DNA of 64,000 nucleotides, from assembly GCA_938040725.1 (NCBI GenBank), contig CALHZX010000090.1:1-64000 (forward strand), given 5' to 3'. This DNA is from an uncultured Actinomyces sp. Lineage in GTDB: Bacteria > Actinomycetota > Actinomycetes > Actinomycetales > Actinomycetaceae. The position numbers were made by a program, and so were the translations under genes. Positions 52,552 to 60,498 of the stretch are shown in pieces. Each line of letters begins with the position of its first letter. Position 1 is the first letter of the stretch. Below the pieces are notes generated by a model. That model did not search any database. It had not been told where the DNA came from and was given only the letters and a program-made list of their open reading frames with translations.

Positions 52552-53765
52552 GCTTGTCTTTTCACGCCGTGCCCCGTTCTCCCTTCTCGTTCGTGGTTAG
52601 GGCGGGGCGCGCCGCGCGCGCCCTGACCACCATCGCCTCCGCCCTGGCCCTAGCCGCTGGCGCCCTCACCCTGGCACCCGCCCCGGCCCACGCGGATGGC
52701 GCGGTGCCCTCACAGGAGTACTTCTCCTACTACCACTTCGACACCGCACGCGCGAAAGGATACACCGGTAAGGGTGTCACGATTGCCGTCATCGACGGTC
52801 CGGTCGATACGAGTAACCCGGCCCTCAAGGGGGCGAACATCACTGATAAGAGCCGCTGCACCATCCAAGACTCACCTGAGGGGATCCGCCATGGTACTGA
52901 CATGGCGATCATCCTGGTCTCCCCCATCACGGGCGTGGCACCCGACGCAACCCTGTACACCTACCAGGCCTCCACCGCTGGGACAATATCGAACGGCTCA
53001 TGCGACTCCAAACGGGGCCGGCTCAACACCGTTTCCGCTCTCATTAACCAGGCCGTCGAAGACGGCGCCCAATTCATTTCGGTCTCCCAAAGCGTCTCCG
53101 AAGTTTCCTTCGAGCTCAAATGGGCCATCACCAACGCGATCACCAAGGGCGTCATCATCGTCGCCGCGGCCGGAAACGAGGCACTCCCAGACAACACCAC
53201 ATATCTGGGCAGGTACTCCGGTGTCGTCGGCGTGTCCGCCATCAACAGTGACGGCACCTTCGCCTCCTATTCCAACTGGGCCGATGGTATGGTCACCGCC
53301 GCCTTCGGCGGACCATACACCACGTACGACGTGAACACAGGGGAGCCGGTCACCGTTCAAGGCACCTCCATATCCACCCCACTCGTGGCCGGCATGTTGG
53401 CCCTCGCGCGCCAAAAGTGGCCCGACGCCACTGCCAACCAGATCCTCCAGCTCCTGGTCCACACCGGCCTGAACCCCAACCACGACTGGAATGAGTACAC
53501 GGGCTACGGCGCCATCGATGGTGGTGCACTGGTCAACACAGATCCCTCGCAGTACCCCGACGAGAACCCCATCATCCAAAAGGGCTATGGTTCTGAGCCC
53601 ACCGCGCAGGAGGTTCAGGACTACATCGACGGAGTCGCAGGATCCTTACAGATAGCCTCCTTCCCCGATACCTACGTCTACCGCGGAGCTGACGAAGCAC
53701 CCCTCCACCTCCGCGGGGCCCAAACCGTCCACCTGGGAACCAGCCCCCGCTACCACCGGAAGTGA
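52545..53765 (+). CDS. Secreted subtilisin-like protease of module 2
   Basis: 406 residues from ATG 52545 inside the previous gene's stop (ATGGTGA); ATG 52530 is an in-frame alternative. Signal peptide with PRSPFSFVVRAGRAARA and cleavage near PAHAD. Triad: Asp in AVIDGPVD, His in IRHGTDMA, Ser in QGTSISTPLVAG; oxyanion Asn in AAGNEAL. Cysteines in SRCTI and GSCDSK. C-terminal extension with DPSQYPDENP, ending TVHLGTSPRYHRK, no membrane helix. It resembles the module 1 protease most closely (LARQKWPDAT.NQ.LQLL in both). Confidence 0.88.
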   Translation: MVSLSFHAVPRSPFSFVVRAGRAARALTTIASALALAAGALTLAPAPAHADGAVPSQEYFSYYHFDTARAKGYTGKGVTIAVIDGPVDTSNPALKGANITDKSRCTIQDSPEGIRHGTDMAIILVSPITGVAPDATLYTYQASTAGTISNGSCDSKRGRLNTVSALINQAVEDGAQFISVSQSVSEVSFELKWAITNAITKGVIIVAAAGNEALPDNTTYLGRYSGVVGVSAINSDGTFASYSNWADGMVTAAFGGPYTTYDVNTGEPVTVQGTSISTPLVAGMLALARQKWPDATANQILQLLVHTGLNPNHDWNEYTGYGAIDGGALVNTDPSQYPDENPIIQKGYGSEPTAQEVQDYIDGVAGSLQIASFPDTYVYRGADEAPLHLRGAQTVHLGTSPRYHRK

Positions 53766-53767
53766 CC

Positions 53768-53848
53768 ATGACACTCGCGCGAACCACCGCGCACCCCGCG
53801 CCCCGTTCTCCCTTCTCGTTCGTGGGGAGGGCGGGGCGCGCCGCATCA
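53768..53848 (+). pseudogene. 5' remnant of a duplicated protease gene, now also a terminator hairpin
   Basis: ATG 53768 opens a frame reading PRSPFSFVGRAGRAA, the same signal-peptide segment as in the protease just upstream (PRSPFSFVVRAGRAA). At DNA level 53800-53845 matches 52571-52616 at about 45 of 47 bases. Frame similarity then stops where the convergent gene begins. GCGCCCC and GGGGCGC at its ends, with CTCCC/GGGAG inside, form a hairpin between convergent genes. Read as the relic of a third tandem protease gene. Confidence 0.7.
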
Positions 53849-53852
53849 CCCA

Positions 53853-55082
53853 CTACTTCTTCTTACGCTTCGTCTTCTGCGTCGTCTGTTGCGTCGACTT
53901 CTTGTGGTAACGCGGACTCGTCCCCAGGTGCGTCGGGTACGTGCTGTCGCGGCTGACGACGAGGCGTTCATCGAGGCCCCGGTACTGGTAGGAGTTATCG
54001 TTCAGGATGACGCGCGGATCCACGACGCCGTCCTTGTAGTCCTGCACGTCCTGGCGGCTCGGCACCGTGTTCTCGCCCTTGTCCATGAAGGGATTCTCAT
54101 CCGGGAAGGACATCGGAGAAGTCGTGAGCAACGCGTACACGTCAAGCGCGCCATAGCCGGTGTACGGGTTCCACTGGCCACCGTTTCCGCCCACGCCGGT
54201 ACGCGCCAGGCCCTGCATGATCTGATTACCGCTCGCACCTGGCCAGCGCTCCATCGACAGCGCCAGCGAACCCGCGACGAGGGGTGCCGCAAAAGAAGTC
54301 CCCCACCAATAACCGCGCTCCTGCGACACGCCGGAGCGCACGTACGGGCGCGCCAGGGCCGCCGTCGACACGGGGCTCCCCCAGTTCGAATAGTCCGTGA
54401 TAACGCCGTTGCGCTCGATCGCGGCCACGCCCACGACGCCACCCCACGCGGGCAGCCAGTCCTTCGAATCGCGGGTCGAATCGTTGCCGACACTGGCAAC
54501 CACCGGGACTTCTTGCGCAACCGCTCGCGCCAGAGCCCAGCGCATACCCTCGTAAGTACTGGGGTAACTCGCTGACGTCGTGATCACGTCCACACCGTCG
54601 TTCAGCGCAGTCTCAATAAGAACCGAGAGGTCGGAATAGCCTCGCAAAAACTCGCCAATCGCACAGTCGGACCCAGTCCAATCGCCCGCAAAGGACAGCA
54701 CGTATGCACGCAGCGTCGCGCCCGGCGCAATCCCGAACTGGGGCGAGACAATCTCTTGGGCAATGACCGTCCCGTGGTCCCAATACTTATCCTGAGAATT
54801 AACCTGGCAGGGACGGTAGATGTCGATGTCGGCGCCCGCCAACTCGGGAATGCCCGTGTTCACCGGCCCATCGATGAGGCCAATCGTCTTGCCCTTACCC
54901 GTAATCCCCGAGTTCCGTATCGTGTCCAGGTAGTAGTAGGAGTAGAAAGGCTCCTCATTCGCTCCGATCGCACTATCAGCAGAGGCCGGAGCCGCGGGAA
55001 CCACCAGAGCCGTGAGCATGAGCGCCCCGGCCACACCGACACCTGTGCCACGCCGCGCGACGCGACCGAACACATGCTTCAT
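53853..55082 (-). CDS. Secreted subtilisin-like protease B3 with Lys-rich tail
   Basis: 409 residues from ATG 55082 (AAGGA six bases upstream; a GTG at 55100 is possible). Signal peptide to ASADS. Triad: Asp in GLIDGPVN, His in YWDHGTVIAQ, Ser in WGTSFAAPLVAG; oxyanion Asn in SVGNDST. Cysteines in RPCQV and SDCAIGE. The extension contains FPDENPFMDKGEN, YRGLDE and YPTHLGTSPRYHKK, and then, uniquely, a basic tail QQTTQKTKRKKK. It lies just downstream of the kinase gene. Confidence 0.88.
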   Translation of the reverse strand: MKHVFGRVARRGTGVGVAGALMLTALVVPAAPASADSAIGANEEPFYSYYYLDTIRNSGITGKGKTIGLIDGPVNTGIPELAGADIDIYRPCQVNSQDKYWDHGTVIAQEIVSPQFGIAPGATLRAYVLSFAGDWTGSDCAIGEFLRGYSDLSVLIETALNDGVDVITTSASYPSTYEGMRWALARAVAQEVPVVASVGNDSTRDSKDWLPAWGGVVGVAAIERNGVITDYSNWGSPVSTAALARPYVRSGVSQERGYWWGTSFAAPLVAGSLALSMERWPGASGNQIMQGLARTGVGGNGGQWNPYTGYGALDVYALLTTSPMSFPDENPFMDKGENTVPSRQDVQDYKDGVVDPRVILNDNSYQYRGLDERLVVSRDSTYPTHLGTSPRYHKKSTQQTTQKTKRKKK

Positions 55083-55183
55083 CACTATTCCTTTCGCCAC
55101 GCACCCCGGCGGCGCGCAACACGTCAGTCTACCATCCGGTCATGCGCGCGAGCATGAAGATCCAACTGCCCCGCCACCGTTCC

Positions 55184-56701
55184 TCACGGCACCGTGACAC
55201 ACTGGGTGACGGGTGCCGATTCGCGGCCCGTGGCCTCCACGACGACGCTCACCGTCAGACAGTTCTCACCGCTGACCGCTGTCGTCGTCAGACTGTTGCG
55301 ACGCATCGTCTCAGCGACCACGGCCTCGCCAGGGCGTGTCAGCAGATACTTAAAAGCCAACTCCGCGGCCTGGTACTGCCCCTGCTGGGGAATATCCCAG
55401 CCCCACCGGATCTCTTTCCCATTCGGCGTCGCGGTGAGCCCCGTGACCGCCTGCGGAGGAGCCACGCTCGTATCCGTCCCCTGGCTGGCGCCGCTCAGGG
55501 ACCCGCCCGTCGCCTCGGCGCTCGGCGTTGCCCCGCCGCTACCGCCGCCCAGGTGAACGCTGTGCCCGCCGCCGGTCAGCATCGCGACCACCAGGCCCGC
55601 GGTCGCCAGCACCATGACGAGCGCAAGAACCGGCAGCACCCACGCGGGACGCTTCGACTCCCCCTCGACCAAGCCGGTCCTGCCCGTCGTCGAGTTGCCC
55701 GCCCAGGCCTCGTTCGACGAGGGCTGTGCACCATCCGCGAAACTACCGCGCCGGGTGCGCGTACGCTCCGCATCGAGGGCCACCGGGGAGGGCGCGGACA
55801 GCGCCGAGGCGGGCGCACTCGAAGAAGCGACGACGCTCAGCTTCATCTCCGTGACCGGGCGATGCATCTCGCGCTCGATCGTCTGCAACGCGTAGCCGAG
55901 GGCCGCCGCCGAACCGAAACGCTGCTCAGGATCCAGACTCATCGCGCGGCGAACGATAGCCGTCACCGCCTCGGGCACGCCCGGACGGTCGATGCGCGAC
56001 ACACGGCCACGGGCCACGCGCTGGGCCACTGCCTGAGCAGAGTTATCCCCGTCAACCACCTCAAAGGGCGAACGACCCATCAGCAGCGTCCACAGGGTCG
56101 CACCCAGCGCCCACACGTCCTGCGTCGGGTGAGCGCGAGCCGTACCCGCGATCTGCTCCGGGGGCGCCCACATCACCGAGAACCCGTCACGACCCCCGCG
56201 CGGATCCGTCCCCACCGGCTCCGAGACACCAAAATCCGTGAGCACCGGTGACCCATACGCGTTAATCATGATGTTGCTGGGCTTAATGTCGCGGTGCACG
56301 TAGCCCGCGCGATGCAGCATCTCCGCGCCACCGCACATGCGGATGATCATGGACAGGGCGCGGTCCGTCGCCATCGGATTTGCGCGTACCTGGTCGAGGA
56401 TGTTCGCGACGGGGCAATACTCCATCACCAGGTACGGGCGACCGTCCGGCATGCGGCCCGCCCCGTAGAGCTGGGCGACAGCCGGGTGACCCGACACGAG
56501 AGCCATCACGTCCGCCTCGCGGGCAATACCGGCCTCGCCGTCCGCCCCACGATCACGCCGGGCAACCTTCACGGCCACCTCTCGGCTGGGCAGCTCCTGG
56601 CGGCACAGGAACACGTCCGCGAAACCACCCGACCCCAGCGGCCGGATCCACTGGTATCCCGGCAGCACCGGGATCATCCCGACGCGAGCGCCGCTCTCCA
56701 T
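55184..56701 (-). CDS. Membrane Ser/Thr protein kinase with FN3-like sensor domain
   Basis: 505 residues. Kinase domain about 12-275: glycine loop LGSGGFADV, Lys in VAVKVA, catalytic VHRDIKPSNIM, DFG in LTDFGVSEP and the APPEQ activation motif. One membrane helix (about 350-372, AWVLPVLALVMVLATAGLVV) is followed by an extracellular FN3-like domain (AVTGLTATPNGKEIRWGWD) with two cysteines. No PASTA repeats. Starts inside the transglutaminase gene's stop (ATGA). Likely phosphorylates the FHA protein or secretion components. Confidence 0.92.
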   Translation of the reverse strand: MESGARVGMIPVLPGYQWIRPLGSGGFADVFLCRQELPSREVAVKVARRDRGADGEAGIAREADVMALVSGHPAVAQLYGAGRMPDGRPYLVMEYCPVANILDQVRANPMATDRALSMIIRMCGGAEMLHRAGYVHRDIKPSNIMINAYGSPVLTDFGVSEPVGTDPRGGRDGFSVMWAPPEQIAGTARAHPTQDVWALGATLWTLLMGRSPFEVVDGDNSAQAVAQRVARGRVSRIDRPGVPEAVTAIVRRAMSLDPEQRFGSAAALGYALQTIEREMHRPVTEMKLSVVASSSAPASALSAPSPVALDAERTRTRRGSFADGAQPSSNEAWAGNSTTGRTGLVEGESKRPAWVLPVLALVMVLATAGLVVAMLTGGGHSVHLGGGSGGATPSAEATGGSLSGASQGTDTSVAPPQAVTGLTATPNGKEIRWGWDIPQQGQYQAAELAFKYLLTRPGEAVVAETMRRNSLTTTAVSGENCLTVSVVVEATGRESAPVTQCVTVP

Positions 56702-59259
56702 CAGCGTGTTCCTTTCCTACGACCCATACGCCCCGTCAACGGCCGACGCTTCACCCCAGATGCGGCGGCCGCCTGGCGGCGCGCACGGCGGCGCCAGCGC
56801 AACGACTTCAGCGACAGCGCATAACGCAGCCGCGCGAACGGGGAGACCGAGGCCGCCCACTCGCGGCGCAGCTCATCCACGTCCTCCCACGCCTGCTTCG
56901 CATCCTCAGGGCGTGCGCCGCCCGCGGCAAAGTCCGCGACATCCGCGCGACGCGCCACGGTGACCGGGCGGGGAACCGTGCCCGAGAACAGCGACCAGCC
57001 GGGCACGCGCACGTCGCTAGCCGAGGCCTTGGCGGGCTTGCGGGACTTCGCCGCCCCCGCCTCGTCGTCCTCAGATTTGTCAGGCGTCCACTGCGAAGCC
57101 AACGCCCACGCGACCTCCTGACGGGTCAGGTGCGGCTCCACCACGAGGCCTGAATCGATCGCCGTATCCACCAGCTCATCCCACGAACCGCGCACCGACT
57201 CGGCGGCCTGCGCGCCGCGGCGGGCCTTGCGGCGGCGAGACTTCGCTAGCAGCACCGCCAGAACCGGACCGACCAGCAAGAACAGGAACACGGACACCGT
57301 CCCGATAGCCATCCACGGGATGTGCAGGCCGTTCGGATCGTGCGGGTCCGTCGCCTGGTCGCGGGTGGCCGGAGGCAGCTCGACCGGCTGTTCCGGGGGT
57401 TCCGGCGGCTGCAAAACCTGCGGCTTGGGCACAGACTTCGGCTTGTTCACCTGCGTCGTGGGCTGCTGATCGCGCGGAGGCGTCGGGTCGAAGGTCGCCC
57501 AGCCCACGCCGGGGAACTCGACCTCGACCCACGCGTGCATGTCCGAGCCCGTCAGGTCGACACCGCCCGACGTCCCCTCACGGTAGGCACCCATGACGAC
57601 GCGGGCGTTAATCCCCTGCGAGTGCAGCATGAGCGCCATGAGCGTCGCGTACTGCTCGTCGTCGCCCACCAGCGCCTCGGCGCTGATCATGCGCTCAATA
57701 CGATCCTGGGAGGAACCGGGGCGCGAGTTAATCGTGTCGTCGTTCGAGTAAAAGCCGTCCGTGTGCAGGTAGCTCTCGATGGCGCGGGCCTTTTCCAGGT
57801 CCGAGCGCGCGCTCGTCGTGTGCTCCGATGCCAGGGAATCCACATCCTTGGGCACATTTGTGTCCGTGCCCGTGTAGCGGGCCGCATCCACGCTGGCAAA
57901 CTCCGAATCCTCGTGATCGCGCGGCATCGTCGTGCTCAGCGAATAGTTGAACTGGCCCGTCGGCCCCGTCGTCAGGGCGGTCTCCGCCCACAGGTCGTAG
58001 TTCAAGCCCTTCTGCTGCTCGGCAGCGCCCGGGTCGGAAGGCTCAAAACGCAGCACCGATACCTCGCCAAACGTCGGCACCCACGGGCCCAAGAGCTGCG
58101 AGGTAGACACCGAAGCCTGCTCTCCCGCCGTTTCGGCGCTGCGTCCCGGGATCGTGGACCCGACGCGGCGGTACCCAGCGGTACCATCAGCGTTGTTCGT
58201 CACACCCATGCCGAACGTCGTTCCGTCGTACACCTCCATCGCGCCCAGGCGCACGCGCGCCCCCTTGGGCAGATTGGACACGCGGATCAGGGATTCGTCC
58301 TCCAGATCCTTGTTGTAGTGGCGGTAACTGGACAGCGGAGAGGGATACTCGCGCGCATCCACGGGCGGTTCCACGACGTCACGGCCCACAACGCGATCCG
58401 AGGCCGTGGGGCCCAGCAGGGATTCCGCGGGGAGGGCGGCCGCGACCATCACGCCCACCATCAGGGCACCCATGCCCACGCGCCACCACACGTGCACGAC
58501 CTGACGCGACGAGCCACCCATCGTCGTGGATGCAGTGGTCGACAACGCGGACATGCCGATCACGATGTCGGCGCCCATGCGGGCACGGCCAATCGCCGAC
58601 GCCCACGCCCACCACACGATCAGGCCAACCCACCACGCGATAACGAGGAGGGACGAGGGCGCCTCGTGCGTGGGCCCCCACACGATCGCAATCACTCCGG
58701 CGAGAATCAGCGGCAGGGACCCCCACATGGGACGCCCGTACCGTACCGTGACGACCCCCGCCGCAACCGAGCACACGAGGCACGTCATCCACGGGACCAT
58801 CGCCGGACCAACATAGGAACCGGCAGGAGGCGTCAGCGTCAGAAGATCCTTCCAGGCCTCGACCGAACCGATCACCAGCGTCTGGAGAGTGCGCGACGTG
58901 GGAACCACGACCCACCGGGTCGTGTCTCGCAGGGCTGCCGCCCCGCCCAACAGGAAGTGAGCCGCGACGACGGAAGCCACAATCGACAGCAGGTCCCAAC
59001 GCAACTTCGCCGCCGCCCACGCGAGAGCGAGGCCGGTCGCCACGCCTGAAAGCGCCGCGATCACACCCTGACCGCCACCAAAGACGGACTCGAACTGTAC
59101 CACCGGGCCAGTGAACAGAACGGCAAGAATCAGGAGGGACCACGCGGGCATGGCGGCGCGGTGCACCGAGCCACCCATGGTGGTTTCCTGGGCAGCGGGG
59201 CGGCGGGAGAGACGCGGCGGAGGAGCCGGACGCGAGGCGTTGCGAGCAGGAGTACTCAC
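56701..59259 (-). CDS. Membrane transglutaminase-like protein with catalytic Cys replaced
   Basis: 852 residues, GTG start overlapping the DUF58 stop (GTGA). At least seven N-terminal membrane helices (about 38-300), a large extracytoplasmic part, a transglutaminase-core region, and a further membrane helix (about 660). The core reads EALVGDDEQYATLMALM where active enzymes have Cys (G-x-C-E); the His (MHAWVEVEF) and Asp (TFDPTPP) of the triad remain. It is therefore probably not catalytically active and may bind peptides or act as a scaffold. Part of the DUF58-transglutaminase-kinase operon. Confidence 0.88.
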   Translation of the reverse strand: MSTPARNASRPAPPPRLSRRPAAQETTMGGSVHRAAMPAWSLLILAVLFTGPVVQFESVFGGGQGVIAALSGVATGLALAWAAAKLRWDLLSIVASVVAAHFLLGGAAALRDTTRWVVVPTSRTLQTLVIGSVEAWKDLLTLTPPAGSYVGPAMVPWMTCLVCSVAAGVVTVRYGRPMWGSLPLILAGVIAIVWGPTHEAPSSLLVIAWWVGLIVWWAWASAIGRARMGADIVIGMSALSTTASTTMGGSSRQVVHVWWRVGMGALMVGVMVAAALPAESLLGPTASDRVVGRDVVEPPVDAREYPSPLSSYRHYNKDLEDESLIRVSNLPKGARVRLGAMEVYDGTTFGMGVTNNADGTAGYRRVGSTIPGRSAETAGEQASVSTSQLLGPWVPTFGEVSVLRFEPSDPGAAEQQKGLNYDLWAETALTTGPTGQFNYSLSTTMPRDHEDSEFASVDAARYTGTDTNVPKDVDSLASEHTTSARSDLEKARAIESYLHTDGFYSNDDTINSRPGSSQDRIERMISAEALVGDDEQYATLMALMLHSQGINARVVMGAYREGTSGGVDLTGSDMHAWVEVEFPGVGWATFDPTPPRDQQPTTQVNKPKSVPKPQVLQPPEPPEQPVELPPATRDQATDPHDPNGLHIPWMAIGTVSVFLFLLVGPVLAVLLAKSRRRKARRGAQAAESVRGSWDELVDTAIDSGLVVEPHLTRQEVAWALASQWTPDKSEDDEAGAAKSRKPAKASASDVRVPGWSLFSGTVPRPVTVARRADVADFAAGGARPEDAKQAWEDVDELRREWAASVSPFARLRYALSLKSLRWRRRARRQAAAASGVKRRPLTGRMGRRKGTR

Positions 59260-60491
59260 GCGTTCACCCCCCGCGACACGAGCATCGGCAGGTCCTCAAG
59301 GGAGGGGCAATCGATGATGACGCCGCGTGTGATCTTGCGTCGGCGCCTCGCCCGTCCCGGGACCACGCGAATGACGGACACGACCACGTCAACTGGCGCG
59401 ATATTCGCCAGGCGGGCCGCTTCCTCGTCATCCACGGACTCACTCACCACGATCGACAGGACCGAAATCCCGCCACGCTCCATGATGCAGCGACGGACGA
59501 TACCCGCGAAGTCGGGACGCGTCGAGGTCTCCATCTCGGACAGCGCATCCAGCATCGCCATGGGCGTTCCCGTCGGAATCCACTCGTCCGCAGTGTGCAT
59601 CGACACCGTGCGCGCCTCACCCGACCCTGCGATCGCCAGCGACGCCGCGACCGACACGGCTGTCTCGAAGGAACGCCGATCCCATGCGTCCATGCGCGTG
59701 TCGAGGAGCACCATGTGGTGGGAACGGTGAGTCTCCTCGAACTGGCGTACGATCAGGCGGCCCAGGCGCGCCGTCGAAGGCCAGTGCACCGCGCGCCGGT
59801 CGTCGCCCGGCTCATAATCACGCAGTGCGTGGAAGGACACGTCCGAACTGGTCAGCTTCTCGCTGGCCACGCCTTCGACATCCATCTGCATACCCGTCGC
59901 GTCAAACGAGAAGCGCACCGTCGGCGGATGCACGTGCACCAGGATCGGCTCGTCCCACGAGCGCACGCGGCGCAGCAGGCCCAGGCCATCCATACGCACG
60001 GTGCGCGCCGGGCCCACGTTGATCACGCCTCGGCGCTTCGTCATCACCGAAAATGCCTCGTTCCACGTGCTGTTCGCGCTGATCGGAGGTACCAGGAACT
60101 CGCCACTGCCTCGTCCGATCGTGACCTCCACGATCGTCGAACCCGAGCGGTGCCCGGACTCGTTGACCACGCGGATGCGCCCCACCGCCACCTGACCGGC
60201 AACGATGCGATCATTCTTCATGCGCAAGGACACCGACAGCGGCGACGGGGACGCGACCGAGGCGACCGCGACCACGAGGGCCACCAGGCCCATCACGGCA
60301 ACGATGAAGCCCTCCAGCCATCCGAAGGCCACCGCAGCGACGCCACCCGCGGCCGTTACCGCGATCACCGCCCACCCGACCGGCGTGAGCGCGCCCAGCC
60401 AACGAGCCGCCGCGTCGTAACCGGGCAGGGCCCGCACGCGTTCGCCCAGGGCACGCCACGCGCCGTTGAGAAGCCGACGTAGTTTCTTCAC
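59256..60491 (-). CDS. DUF58 protein
   Basis: 411 residues from GTG 60491; a longer upstream frame would lie inside the preceding gene. Two membrane helices (about 26-75, WAVIAVTAAGGVAAVAFGWL), then a beta-rich region and the DUF58 motif LRDYEPGDDRRAVHWPSTAR followed by VLLDTRMDAW, a vWA-like strand. DUF58 proteins usually work with MoxR ATPases and membrane transglutaminases. Here no MoxR gene lies next to it. Confidence 0.88.
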   Translation of the reverse strand: MKKLRRLLNGAWRALGERVRALPGYDAAARWLGALTPVGWAVIAVTAAGGVAAVAFGWLEGFIVAVMGLVALVVAVASVASPSPLSVSLRMKNDRIVAGQVAVGRIRVVNESGHRSGSTIVEVTIGRGSGEFLVPPISANSTWNEAFSVMTKRRGVINVGPARTVRMDGLGLLRRVRSWDEPILVHVHPPTVRFSFDATGMQMDVEGVASEKLTSSDVSFHALRDYEPGDDRRAVHWPSTARLGRLIVRQFEETHRSHHMVLLDTRMDAWDRRSFETAVSVAASLAIAGSGEARTVSMHTADEWIPTGTPMAMLDALSEMETSTRPDFAGIVRRCIMERGGISVLSIVVSESVDDEEAARLANIAPVDVVVSVIRVVPGRARRRRKITRGVIIDCPSLEDLPMLVSRGVNA

Positions 60492-60498
60492 GCGAACA

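Noticed and set aside
53762..53956. Independent 64-residue gene after the module 2 protease
   Set aside because: Only its first third resembles a protease signal peptide; the rest is antisense to protease B3. Treated as a gene remnant.
31468..60491. Claim that the system lacks EccE and EccA
   Set aside because: None is seen in the window, which fits ESX-4-like loci, but the genes could lie elsewhere in the genome.
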